Shown here: piece after piece, positions 26,368-35,080 of the stretch | How positions within the stretch are numbered: position 1 is the stretch's first letter | Layout of the letters: the number at the start of each line of letters is the position of its first letter | From: an uncultured Cardiobacterium sp. | GTDB lineage: Bacteria > Pseudomonadota > Gammaproteobacteria > Cardiobacteriales > Cardiobacteriaceae | Length of the DNA stretch: 47,028 bases | Reading direction: 5' to 3' | NCBI RefSeq assembly: GCF_938028825.1 | Contig: NZ_CALIZP010000044.1 | Span: 1-47,028, forward strand | Program-made: the position numbers and the translations under genes | The notes under the pieces: generated by a model | Databases searched by the model: none | Seen by the model: only the letters and a program-made list of their open reading frames with translations | What the model was told of the DNA's origin: nothing

Positions 26368-26666
26368 ATTTGTCCGGAATTGCCGTCCTCAAGCGGTCTT
26401 GACCGCGTCCCCGGCGGCGCTGCCATCCATGCCGGAGGCATCGTCCATTTCCCCCACAGCTCGCCGGAGCGCGCCGGTGCCGACGCGCAAATGGCTGAAA
26501 CGCGGCAGGCGACGTCTCTGCACGACCCGGCATTGATGCTGCTCGGCGACATCTTGCCGTGTCCACAGAACGCACGCCAAGACCCGCCCCGGCGCACCGC
26601 CTGCCCCGCGTGCTTGCCGGGATTGGTATTACAATACCCCCTCATTTTTGACCACCGGAAACCCAC
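26368..26666. other. About 300-bp gap before glyQ, nothing convincing
   Basis: An open frame of 105 codons (26380-26697) overlaps the start of glyQ and has no recognisable sequence or ribosome binding site, so it is not called. ATTACAATACC at about 26627-26637 may contain the glyQ -10 element. Confidence 0.45.
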
Positions 26667-27575
26667 ATGGCCGAAGCACTCAATTTCCAGAACATGATCC
26701 TCACCCTGCAACGCTTCTGGGCGGAGCAGGGCTGCGTCCTCCTCCAACCCTACGACATGGAAGTCGGCGCGGGTACCTTCCACACCGCCACCTTCCTGCG
26801 TGCCGTCGGCCCGGAACCGTGGCACGCCGCCTACGTCCAGCCTTCGCGCCGCCCCACCGACGGCCGCTACGGCGACAACCCCAACCGCCTGCAACGCTAC
26901 TACCAGTTCCAGGTCGTGATGAAACCCTCGCCGCCGCGCTTCCAGGACCTCTACCTCGCCTCCATGCGCGCCATCGGCATCGACCCTGCCATCCACGACA
27001 TGCGTTTCGTCGAAGACAACTGGGAATCGCCGACCCTCGGCGCCTGGGGACTTGGCTGGGAAGTGTGGGTGAACGGCATGGAAATCTCGCAATTCACCTA
27101 CTTCCAGCAGGCGGGCGGCCTCGAATGCAAACCGGTGATGGGCGAACTCACCTACGGCCTCGAACGCATCGCCATGTACCTGCAAGACGTGGACAGCGTC
27201 TATGACCTCGTCTGGACGGAAACCCCGCAAGGCATCGTGCGCTACGGCGACGTGTACCAGCAAAACGAACGCGAACAGTCCGCCTACAACTTCGAACACG
27301 CCGACGTGGCCGATCTGCTCGCCCAATTCGACGCCGCCGAAAAAATGGCACACAAACTCGCCGAACTGGGTCTGCCGCTGCCCGCCTACGAACAGGCGCT
27401 GAAAGCCTCGCACACCTTCAACCTGCTTGACGCGCGCCGCGCCATCTCCGTCACCGAACGCCAACGCTACATCCTGCGAGTGCGCGCGCTATCCAAAGCC
27501 GCCGCCGAAGCCTACTACAAAGAACGCGAAGCCCTCGGCTTCCCGCTCTGCCGCAACCAAGGAGCCGCCGCATGA
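26667..27575 (+). CDS. glyQ: Glycyl-tRNA synthetase alpha subunit
   Basis: 302 residues, normal length. Class II core: FQNMILTLQRFWAEQGCVLLQPYDMEVGAGTFHTATFLR, PSRRPTDGRYGDNPNRLQRYYQFQVVMKPSP, and the motif block ELTYGLERIAMYLQ. Forms the alpha2beta2 enzyme with glyS, whose ATG overlaps its stop codon. Confidence 0.98.
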   Translation: MAEALNFQNMILTLQRFWAEQGCVLLQPYDMEVGAGTFHTATFLRAVGPEPWHAAYVQPSRRPTDGRYGDNPNRLQRYYQFQVVMKPSPPRFQDLYLASMRAIGIDPAIHDMRFVEDNWESPTLGAWGLGWEVWVNGMEISQFTYFQQAGGLECKPVMGELTYGLERIAMYLQDVDSVYDLVWTETPQGIVRYGDVYQQNEREQSAYNFEHADVADLLAQFDAAEKMAHKLAELGLPLPAYEQALKASHTFNLLDARRAISVTERQRYILRVRALSKAAAEAYYKEREALGFPLCRNQGAAA

Positions 27576-29635
27576 CCACCACCCTGCTGATTGAAATCGG
27601 CGTCGAAGAACTGCCGACCAAAGCCGTCACCGCCCTCGCTGCTGCCGGGCGCGACCTGTGGGCTCAAGCCCTCAGCGACGCCGCCCTCGCCCACGGCAGC
27701 ATCGACACCTTCGCCACCCCGCGCCGCCTCGCCTGGCGCATCCACGAGCTCGCGGAAAAACAGCCCGACCAGAAAATCGAGCGCAAAGGCCCGTCGCTGG
27801 CTGCCGCCAAAGACAAAGACGGCAACTGGACAAAAGCCGCGCTTGGCTTCGCGGCAAGCTGCGGCGTCGAAGCAAGCGACCTCGGCGTCGAAGAAACCCC
27901 CAAAGGCGCCTGGCTGACCTACCACGGCGAACAGGCGGGACAAACGCTGGAAACCCTGCTACCCGAACTCTTCCGCCACGTCTGCGACAACCTGCCCATC
28001 GCCAAAAGAATGCGCTGGGGCGATAACGAACAAAGCTTCGTCCGCCCCGTGCTGACCCTCGTGGCACTCGCTGACGAACGCATCCTGCCGCTCGACTACT
28101 TCGGCATCCGCGCCGGCCGCGACACCCTCGGGCACCGCGTCCACCACCCCGAACCCGTCAGCATCCAGAGCGCCGCGAGCTACGAAGCCGACCTGCGCGC
28201 CGCGCACGTCATCGCCAGCCACAGCGAACGCATGGAACGCATCCGCGAGCAGGTCGAAAAAGAAGCCGCTGCCCTCGGCGGAAGCGCCATCCTGCCCGAA
28301 GCTCTGCTGATAGAGAACGCCAGCCTCACCGAATGGCCGGTCGCCATCAGCGGCAGCTTCGACGAACGCTACCTCGCCGTCCCGCAAGAAGTCCTCATCA
28401 CCACCATGCAGGACAACCAGAAAACCTGCGCCGTCGTCGGCGCCTGCGGCAAAATCCAGCCGCACTTCATCGCCATCGCCAACCTCGAAAGCCAAGACCC
28501 CGCCACCGTGCGCAAAGGCAACGAAAAAGTCATCCGCCCGCGCTTCGCCGACGCCGAATTCTTCTGGCAACAAGACCTCAAACACCGCCTGGCCGACTAC
28601 CTGCCGCGTCTCGAAGCCGTCACCTACCAGGACAAACTCGGCTCACTCGCCGACAAAACCCGCCGCCTCGAAACGCTGGCGCGCGAACTCGCCGCTGTAA
28701 CCGGAGCGGACGCCGAACACGCGGCGACCGCTGCCCGCCTCTCGAAAAGCGACCTTCTCAGCGAAATGGTGATGGAATTTCCCGAACTGCAAGGCATCAT
28801 GGGGCGCTACTACGCCGCTGCCGAAGGCCTGCCCGCCGACATCGCTGCCGCCATCGACGAACAATACTACCCGCGCGGCGCAGGCGGCGAACTGCCACAA
28901 AGCCCGACAGGACTGACACTGGCACTCGCCGAAAAACTCGACACCCTCGTCGGCGGCTTCGCCATCGGCGCCAAACCGACCGGCAGCAAAGACCCCTACG
29001 CCCTGCGCCGCATGGCCATCAGCCTCATCCGCCTCATCAACGAAAACAACCTGAACCTGCCGCTGGACCGCGCCCTCGCCGCCAGCGCCGCCACCTACCC
29101 AGCCGCCCTCGCCGCAGACAAACACACCGCCGCCGTACGCGACTACATCCGCGAACGCCTCGACAGCTACTACCGCGAACAGGGCATCCGCAGCGAAACC
29201 GTGCAAGCCGTGCTGGCGCTTAACAGCGACGACCTTGTTGATAACGACCGCCGCATCCGCGCCCTCGACACCTTCGCTGCGGGCGACAACGTGAAAAACC
29301 TGCTGGCGAGTGCCAAACGCATCCGCAACATCCTGAAAAAGAACGGCGAACGCGACGGCGCGGTGCAAACCGCCCTGCTGCAAGAGCCCGCCGAACAGGC
29401 GCTGTGGCAAGCATGGCAGGACAAACAGCCCACCTTCGAACAAGCCCTCACCGCCGGCGACTACCGCGCCGCCCTCGAACCACTCGCGACCCTCGGCGCA
29501 CCGCTGGATGCCTTCTTTACCGACGTGATGGTGATGAGCGACGACCCGGCCCTGCAACAAAACCGCCTGACGCTGCTCACCACCCTGCAACGTGGCTTCG
29601 ACCAAATCGCCGACCTGTCGCTGCTTTCCGAATAA
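27572..29635 (+). CDS. glyS: Glycyl-tRNA synthetase beta subunit
   Basis: 687 residues (E. coli 689). TLLIEIGVEELPTKAV at the N-terminus, KRMRWGDNEQSFVRPVLTLVAL, EVLITTMQDNQKTCAV, HD-like and C-terminal tRNA-binding regions are all present. Overlaps glyQ by four bases (ATGA). No irregularities. Confidence 0.98.
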   Translation: MTTTLLIEIGVEELPTKAVTALAAAGRDLWAQALSDAALAHGSIDTFATPRRLAWRIHELAEKQPDQKIERKGPSLAAAKDKDGNWTKAALGFAASCGVEASDLGVEETPKGAWLTYHGEQAGQTLETLLPELFRHVCDNLPIAKRMRWGDNEQSFVRPVLTLVALADERILPLDYFGIRAGRDTLGHRVHHPEPVSIQSAASYEADLRAAHVIASHSERMERIREQVEKEAAALGGSAILPEALLIENASLTEWPVAISGSFDERYLAVPQEVLITTMQDNQKTCAVVGACGKIQPHFIAIANLESQDPATVRKGNEKVIRPRFADAEFFWQQDLKHRLADYLPRLEAVTYQDKLGSLADKTRRLETLARELAAVTGADAEHAATAARLSKSDLLSEMVMEFPELQGIMGRYYAAAEGLPADIAAAIDEQYYPRGAGGELPQSPTGLTLALAEKLDTLVGGFAIGAKPTGSKDPYALRRMAISLIRLINENNLNLPLDRALAASAATYPAALAADKHTAAVRDYIRERLDSYYREQGIRSETVQAVLALNSDDLVDNDRRIRALDTFAAGDNVKNLLASAKRIRNILKKNGERDGAVQTALLQEPAEQALWQAWQDKQPTFEQALTAGDYRAALEPLATLGAPLDAFFTDVMVMSDDPALQQNRLTLLTTLQRGFDQIADLSLLSE

Positions 29636-29685
29636 CATGCAGTCATAGGGCGGCACACCCATGCCTTAACAGCAGGAGAAAACCG

Positions 29686-29880
29686 GTGGAACCCAAAACC
29701 TACACCAACAGCTACGGCCTCGTCTTCGACAGTCAGGAAGAACTCGAAGCCTGGGATGCTTATGTTGAAGAACGCCTCGCCAAAGCGCGGCAGACGCCCG
29801 TTATCAGTCACGAAGAAGCCAAAGAAGAAATCCGTTTGCTGCGCGAGGGCCTGCGTCATGTACCGTATACGGTGGAATAG
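29686..29880 (+). CDS. Antitoxin partner of ParE-like toxin
   Basis: 64 residues from a GTG at 29686 with AGGAG at 29672-29676. The sequence YGLVFDSQEELEAWDAYVEERLAKARQTPVISHEEAKEEI has the N-terminal strand-helix and the C-terminal E(E/A)(V/A)..I region of small ParD/RelB-type antitoxins, and it is followed by an overlapping ParE-type toxin (23 bases shared). The antitoxin frame is intact. The exact family is uncertain. Confidence 0.72.
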   Translation: MEPKTYTNSYGLVFDSQEELEAWDAYVEERLAKARQTPVISHEEAKEEIRLLREGLRHVPYTVE

Positions 29881-30153
29881 AGCGGCTATCCGCGCCTTGC
29901 AAACTATCGCGGCATACCTGAAAGAAGAACGTGGTGTACCGTGGGTTGCGGATAGGGTTATCGCCGATATAGAAAGAATCATCGACGACTACATCGCCTT
30001 CATGCCGCGCATGTTCACCCAATCGCCCGGCGGCACGGCGCACGCCTGCTGCCTGCCCTATCCCTACATCATCTACTACGACATTGACGAAGCCCCCACA
30101 CCGTGACCATCCTTGACATCATCCACGGCGCACAGGGCGAACGGCGCCGCTGA
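29858..30153 (+). pseudogene. ParE/RelE superfamily toxin, frameshifted near the C-terminus
   Basis: From ATG 29858 the frame reads MYRIRWNRAAIRALQTIAAYL, VIADIERIIDDYIAFMPRMF and CLPYPYIIYYDIDEAP, a standard ParE fold, and stops at 30106 after 82 residues. The family's usual last strand and tail, TVTILDIIHGAQGERRR followed by a stop at 30153, is found at 30100-30153 in the next frame. One extra base in the CCCCC run at 30093-30097 would restore DEAPHTVTILDIIHGAQ. The gene has therefore lost one C (or this is a sequencing error in a homopolymer). Confidence 0.8.
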
Positions 30154-30211
30154 CCCCCGCCCGCATCCGGCGGGCGCGGCGGGTTGACGTTCACCCATCC
30201 GGAGAATATCC

Positions 30212-30745
30212 ATGAAAAAAATCCTGACCCTGATCCTTTTGGGCATCGTTATTATCGCCACCGCGCTTGGCACCTATCTCTATGCACACAAAGAAAGCGA
30301 AATTCCCAATGAAACCGTCATCACCGCCATCAAGGCCCGCTTCCCGATAGAACTATCCCTATGGACGAGTGGGGAGACCAAACTCTCGCATCCCGACGTC
30401 CATATTGAGAACAGCGAAATCATCATCGAAACCGACTACGCCTTTACCGGTGCTGCGCAATCCGGGACGGTACAGGCACAAGCGGTCTTTACCGCCCGGC
30501 TCGATTATCGCAAGGGCAATCTGTACCTTCTCTGGTTTGAGCTGAAGAAATTGAGCAAAGACGGGCAAGAGATCAAGGCGGATCCATATGCGGTTAACCT
30601 CATCAACGCCATATCCCATGAACTGCAATATAAAAAACCGCTGCTCTATTTGGGTGATATTGTCGGAAACCCTGCATCCATAGACGACGTTAAAATCAAA
30701 AACGGCAAAGTCATCATCGAAAAGAAAAGAATGAGATTGTGGTGA
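30212..30745 (+). CDS. Membrane-anchored or secreted protein, possibly DUF1439-like
   Basis: 177 residues. N-terminal hydrophobic segment ILTLILLGIVIIATALGTYLYA without a lipobox, then a mature domain with VITAIKARFPIEL, LSHPDVHIENSEIIIETDYAF and ARLDYRKGNLYLLWFELKKL, which loosely recalls the YceB/DUF1439 lipid-binding-like fold. The gene is AT-richer than its neighbours. GGAG at 30201 precedes the ATG by a usable distance. The family assignment is tentative. Confidence 0.6.
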   Translation: MKKILTLILLGIVIIATALGTYLYAHKESEIPNETVITAIKARFPIELSLWTSGETKLSHPDVHIENSEIIIETDYAFTGAAQSGTVQAQAVFTARLDYRKGNLYLLWFELKKLSKDGQEIKADPYAVNLINAISHELQYKKPLLYLGDIVGNPASIDDVKIKNGKVIIEKKRMRLW

Positions 30746-30788
30746 ACTCGCGCCGATACCCATAACCCTTTCAAGATCACGCACACCC

Positions 30789-32624
30789 ATGCCCCGCATC
30801 CGGCAACTGCCCAACAGCCTCATCAACCAGATCGCCGCCGGCGAAGTTATCGAACGCCCGGCCTCCGTGGTCAAAGAAATCATCGAGAACGCCATCGACG
30901 CCGGCGCGACCGACATTGATATCGACATCGAAGACGGCGGCGGCAAACTCATCCGCGTCCGCGACAACGGCTGCGGCATCCACCCCGACGATCTCGTCCT
31001 CGCCTTCGCCACCCACGCCACCAGCAAAATCCAGAACATTGACGACCTCGAACATATCACTACCCTCGGCTTTCGCGGCGAGGCCCTGCCCAGCATCGCC
31101 TCCGTCTCCAAAACCACCCTGACCAGCCGCGCCGAAGGACAAGAACAAGCCTGGCGCATCAGCCCGCATCTCGGTAACGGCATCAGTCCCGCCGCACACC
31201 CGCCCGGCACCACCATCGAAATCCGCGACCTTTTCTACAACACCCCGGCGCGGAAAAAATTCCTCAAAAGCGAGCGCACCGAGCGTGCCCACATCCAGCA
31301 ACTCGTGCAAAGCCTCGCCCTCAGCCATACGGGCATCCGCATCCACCTGAAAAACCACGGCAAAACCCTCGGCGACTACGGCGGCGACGACCTCACCGCG
31401 CGCATCCAGAGCGTACTTGGCGACGAACTGCTCGAACAGGCCGTCGCAATCGATGCCCGCGCCGCCGACATGCGCCTCTATGGCCGCGTTGGCCTGCCCA
31501 CCTGCACCCACACCCAGCCTGACCAACAATACTTCTACATTAACGGCCGCATCATCCGCGACAAAATCATCGCCCACGCCATCCGCCAGGCCTACCAGGA
31601 CATGACTTACCACGGCCGCCACCCCATCTACGTCCTCTACCTTGATATCAACCCCGAACTCATTGACGTCAACGCCCACCCTGCCAAACACGAAGTCCGC
31701 TTCCGCGAAAGCCGCCTCACCCACGACTTCATTTACAGCAGCCTCAACCACGCCCTGCGCGGCAACATCCCTGCCAATACGCCCACGCTGCCACCTGCCG
31801 CTCCGCCCGCCCGCAGCAGCGCGGACGACAGCGCGCCGCGCCCACGGCAAACCCCGCTCTACCTCGCAGGCGGCGAGCGCCGCCCCAGCCGCAGCGCCGT
31901 CGCCGAAAGCACCGCTTACTACCAATGGGCGCAACATATCCCCGCCCCGCCACCGCCCGCCTCCGCCTATCCACTGCCGTCAGCGGACAGCGTCGCGCCC
32001 AGCCCCGTGCTTCCCGCCGCTGCAGAACAGACGCAAGAACATCCGCTCGGCTACGCCCTCGGCCAGATCCACAACATCTTTATCCTCGCGCAGAACGCCC
32101 ACGGCCTTGTCATCGTCGATATGCACGCCGCGCACGAACGCATCCTCTACGAACGCCTGAAACAACAACTGCGCGCACAAAACCCGCAAACCCAGCACCT
32201 GCTCATCCCGCAAAGCCTCACCGCTACCCCAGCAACCCTCGATACCCTCGCGCGGCACCATGACTGGCTCGCCCGCCTCGGCTATACCCTGACGGCAAGC
32301 GCGGACGAAAGCCGCATCGATATCACCACCGTTCCCGCCCTGCTCAAACACGCGCCCGCGCCGGAAATCGTCGGCGAACTGCTGCACGAACTGGGCGAGT
32401 ACCCAGCAAGCACCGCCATCGCCCGTCTCGAAGACCAAATCCTCTCGCGCCTCTCCTGCCACAAAGCCGTGCGCGCCCACGACGCCCTCAATCTCGACGA
32501 AATGAACCAGCTGCTGCGCGATATCGAAAACACCCCGGCCAGCGGGCAATGCAACCATGGCCGCCCGACCTGGATCCAGCTCTCGACTGACGAGATCGGC
32601 AAATACTTCATGCGTGGCGAATGA
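30789..32624 (+). CDS. mutL: DNA mismatch repair protein MutL with endonuclease motif
   Basis: 611 residues. GHL ATPase N-terminus: NQIAAGEVIERPASVVKEIIENAIDAGA, DNGCGI, GFRGEALPSIASVSK. A Pro/Ala linker (about 330-405) leads to the C-terminal dimerisation domain, which carries DMHAAHERILYE (Asp444, Glu450, Glu455), the DQHA(X)2E(X)4E nicking motif, plus SCHKAVRAHDAL and CNHGRP. These are the metal-site motifs of MutL proteins that nick DNA themselves, unlike E. coli MutL, which relies on MutH. Confidence 0.97.
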   Translation: MPRIRQLPNSLINQIAAGEVIERPASVVKEIIENAIDAGATDIDIDIEDGGGKLIRVRDNGCGIHPDDLVLAFATHATSKIQNIDDLEHITTLGFRGEALPSIASVSKTTLTSRAEGQEQAWRISPHLGNGISPAAHPPGTTIEIRDLFYNTPARKKFLKSERTERAHIQQLVQSLALSHTGIRIHLKNHGKTLGDYGGDDLTARIQSVLGDELLEQAVAIDARAADMRLYGRVGLPTCTHTQPDQQYFYINGRIIRDKIIAHAIRQAYQDMTYHGRHPIYVLYLDINPELIDVNAHPAKHEVRFRESRLTHDFIYSSLNHALRGNIPANTPTLPPAAPPARSSADDSAPRPRQTPLYLAGGERRPSRSAVAESTAYYQWAQHIPAPPPPASAYPLPSADSVAPSPVLPAAAEQTQEHPLGYALGQIHNIFILAQNAHGLVIVDMHAAHERILYERLKQQLRAQNPQTQHLLIPQSLTATPATLDTLARHHDWLARLGYTLTASADESRIDITTVPALLKHAPAPEIVGELLHELGEYPASTAIARLEDQILSRLSCHKAVRAHDALNLDEMNQLLRDIENTPASGQCNHGRPTWIQLSTDEIGKYFMRGE

Positions 32625-32899
32625 ACCGCTGCGGCGTCAATACAGCCGCCAGGCGGCAAAAACCGCGTAGCTGCCCCGCTTGGTGGCACCGCTTGCCCGG
32701 AATACAAAAAGCAGGCTGCGCCTGCTCGATGGGTTGAAGCCCATCCAGCGCCTGCCAAGCGGCAGGTACCGTTGGCGGTGGCGCGGCGCAGGCCGGCATG
32801 AGGAAGTTTTGTCGCGCGCGGCGAGAATTGGTATAACCGTCCGCGCCATGCCGCCGCCCGGCGGCATGGCCTGTTTTTCAACCCTTACAAGGAATCGCC
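32625..32899. repeat. 275-bp gap filled with hairpins and dispersed repeats
   Basis: Contains the 21-bp hairpin repeat (32706-32726, inverted copy of 17201-17221) followed by a second hairpin with ATGGG/CCCAT arms (32729-32743), GCCAAGCGGCAGG at 32756 and a GCCGCC-type hairpin before the next gene (about 32850-32867). No coding sequence is credible. Confidence 0.7.
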
Positions 32900-34126
32900 A
32901 TGAATCATGCCGTCGAACGCTTTTTGCACGTATTACAGGAACACGATGCGGCGGGCTACGCCTATCCGCCCGCCGACGCCGCCGCGCTGGCGGCGTTTGA
33001 AGCGGCGCACGGCATCACTCTGCCCGCCGCCCTGCGCGAACTGTATCTGCATATGGACGGGCAGGAGAGCGAGGTACTCAACGCCGTGCCCTACCGCCTG
33101 CTGCCGTTGGCGGAAATCCCGCAGGTGCAGGCACGCCTGCTGGCGCATATCGGGCAGACCTTCGGCGCGGACTGGGCGACATACCGCCTGCCCGATTTTG
33201 AAGATGGCGACGCGGTGCGCGAGGTGCTGTTTGATGCGGCGCGCCTGCCGGTCTTCCAGAATGTGAACAACGATTTTTATTGTCTGGATTTTGCCCCGGC
33301 CGCCGGCGGCGTTTCCGGACAGGTGGTTGCGGTGATGGGTGAACCGGCACCGGACGATGGGGCACCGCTGCTGCTGATGTTCGACTCTTTCGAGGAGTGT
33401 CTGGAAGATGTTGCCGCCGATATGGGCGATGACACCACGCCGGATATCGAGACTTTTCTGGCGCAGGCGGGCGAGGAGCTGGAAGCTTTCGGCGATTTGC
33501 TCGATATCGCGCAGCAGGATTTCGGCGCTTATGACGCGGCGGTCGAGGCGCATATCGTCCGCACGCTGGGCGGGACGGCGGGCGTGCTGCGCGATGTGGC
33601 GGCAGATGATGCGGCGGGCGGCAGGCGGGTACATATCTACCACCTCGCGGCGGATGAGGCGCGGCCGTTTCAGGTGCTGGTGACGAGCGGCATGGGCGAG
33701 GCGGCGCAAACGGGGCAGGAGCAGCGGACGGAACTGGTGCTGCTGCTGCCGCCGCAGTGGCCTGTGCAGGCGGATGACCCCGCTGCCGCCTGGCCGTTGC
33801 AGGCGCTGCACCTGATGGCGCGGCAACTGGCAGGGGTGCAGGGCGGTAATGTGATCAGGCTGGATGACGGCGCGACCCTGCCCGGCACGCCGTTCGCAGG
33901 TTTCCTCTTTTATCCGCCGCAAATCAGCCTGCCGCCGGATTTCCTGCACCTGTCCCTGCCTGATGGCAGGGAGGTGTCGTTCCTGGCGCTGGTGCCGCTT
34001 TACCCCGCCGAAATCGCCCTGCTCGCGGAAGAGGACGGCATGACGCGCCTCTTTGCGGGGTTTTCGCGCCACCACGTGACGGAATGCGTGGATGTCGCCC
34101 GCCCCGATTGTGCGCGTTCAGAGTAA
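32900..34126 (+). CDS. SMI1/KNR4-SUFU two-domain protein, immunity-like
   Basis: 408 residues. The N-terminal half (about 1-165) is an SMI1/KNR4 domain (AALAAFEAAHGITLPAALRELYLHMDGQ; FQNVNNDFYCLDFAPAAGG; FDSFEECLEDVAADM). The C-terminal part (about 215-400) resembles the SUFU domain (RTELVLLLPPQWPV, WPLQALHLMARQLAGV, FAGFLFYPPQ, VSFLALVPLYPAEIALLAEEDGM). Both domain families are frequent polymorphic-toxin immunity proteins. No toxin is adjacent. AAGGA at 32889 supports the start. Confidence 0.75.
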   Translation: MNHAVERFLHVLQEHDAAGYAYPPADAAALAAFEAAHGITLPAALRELYLHMDGQESEVLNAVPYRLLPLAEIPQVQARLLAHIGQTFGADWATYRLPDFEDGDAVREVLFDAARLPVFQNVNNDFYCLDFAPAAGGVSGQVVAVMGEPAPDDGAPLLLMFDSFEECLEDVAADMGDDTTPDIETFLAQAGEELEAFGDLLDIAQQDFGAYDAAVEAHIVRTLGGTAGVLRDVAADDAAGGRRVHIYHLAADEARPFQVLVTSGMGEAAQTGQEQRTELVLLLPPQWPVQADDPAAAWPLQALHLMARQLAGVQGGNVIRLDDGATLPGTPFAGFLFYPPQISLPPDFLHLSLPDGREVSFLALVPLYPAEIALLAEEDGMTRLFAGFSRHHVTECVDVARPDCARSE

Positions 34127-34699
34127 GCCGCAGCGTTGGAAATAGGCGCGGTAGGCGGCGATTTTCTGCGCGAGTTTGAGCGGGTAGGCGCGCGAGGTGG
34201 AGGGCAGGCGGGTCAGTTCCAGCGCCCGTCCGTCCATTTGAAAGGCCAGACTCGCGCCGGTTTTCAGCGCGGTCTTGTCGCCCGGGACGAAACCGAGCAG
34301 GACATCGGTCGCCTTGCCGCCGGTGGTGAAGATGTGGCGCAACTGCGGCAGTTGCCGCACGACGGCGGGCAGGTCGAGGGTCTCGACGATGTGCAGATGG
34401 GCGTCGGCGGCATTGCCCTGCATGCGGATGGCGCGGCGCACACTGGGACAGATGGCGATGCCGCGCGCGGCAAGGAAGGCGCGGATGCGGTCGGCATCGA
34501 AGCGCTTTTCCCCCGGCACGGCGAAATAGGCGGGGTCGTCGAAGAAGATGCTGCCGTAAACGCGCCACATGTCGTTCTGGTAGTTGGGATAGTGGAACTG
34601 CATGCTGCGTTTTTCCGCAGGCGGCGGAAAGCTGCCGCTCATCATCACGGTGGCATGCGGCGGCAGAAACGGCGGGAAGGGGTGGGTTTCGATTTCCAT
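34118..34699 (-). CDS. Uracil-DNA glycosylase superfamily protein
   Basis: 193 residues. MMSGSFPPPAEKRSMQFHYPNYQNDMWRVYG has the GxFPxxxS/YPN.xN.MW pattern of the MUG/TDG-like branch, and LTRLPSTSRAY is the second active-site block. It would remove uracil or related lesions from DNA. The ATG at 34699 is chosen because the longer open frame runs through a terminator. Tail overlaps the preceding gene by nine bases. Confidence 0.82.
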   Translation of the reverse strand: MEIETHPFPPFLPPHATVMMSGSFPPPAEKRSMQFHYPNYQNDMWRVYGSIFFDDPAYFAVPGEKRFDADRIRAFLAARGIAICPSVRRAIRMQGNAADAHLHIVETLDLPAVVRQLPQLRHIFTTGGKATDVLLGFVPGDKTALKTGASLAFQMDGRALELTRLPSTSRAYPLKLAQKIAAYRAYFQRCGLL

Positions 34700-34711
34700 G
34701 CGGTTTTCGGG

Positions 34712-34750
34712 CGGCAAAAAGCCAAACCCGCAGGTTTGGCTTTTTTGCCG
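34712..34750 (-). terminator. Intrinsic terminator of the small secreted protein gene
   Basis: Extended stem CGGCAAAAAGCCAAACC/GGTTTGGCTTTTTTGCCG with CGCA loop; A/T runs on each side make it usable on the minus strand just after 34764. Confidence 0.88.
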
Positions 34751-34763
34751 TGTGTTTCCGTGT

Positions 34764-34985
34764 TCAGGTGTCCAGGTTTTCCAGCGCGGCGGCGCAGAAG
34801 GTTTCCTGCCGGTCGGCCGGAATGGCGGCAACCTGATCCTTGATGAGCTTCATCGTTTGCTCGCCGGCATTGCCGTCTTTTTTCAGTTCTTCTTCCGCTT
34901 TTTTGTAGTAATCGTCGCAGGAACCGGCGAGGGCGGCGGCCGGGAGTGCCGCAGCGATGAGGGCGGCGAGCAGTGTTTTTTTCAT
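34764..34985 (-). CDS. Small secreted protein with paired cysteines
   Basis: 73 residues with signal peptide (MKKTLLAALIAAALPAAALA). The 53-residue mature part is helical and acidic with Cys at SCDDYYKK and at TFCAAALENL, probably one disulfide. It may belong to the small DUF5339-type periplasmic proteins, but I am not certain. AAGGAATATTT precedes the ATG. Flanked by its own terminator. Confidence 0.75.
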   Translation of the reverse strand: MKKTLLAALIAAALPAAALAGSCDDYYKKAEEELKKDGNAGEQTMKLIKDQVAAIPADRQETFCAAALENLDT

Positions 34986-35080
34986 AAATATTCCTTGTGG
35001 TTACGGGGGGAGAGCCGGATGGCGCCATGATAGTATCATGACGACAGGCGGCTGTATCTTCTCATTTCATGTGCCGCGCA

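Noticed and set aside
26380..26697. 105-codon plus-strand frame before glyQ
   Set aside because: Overlaps the glyQ start in another frame, lacks a ribosome binding site and shows no protein-like features beyond high-GC openness.
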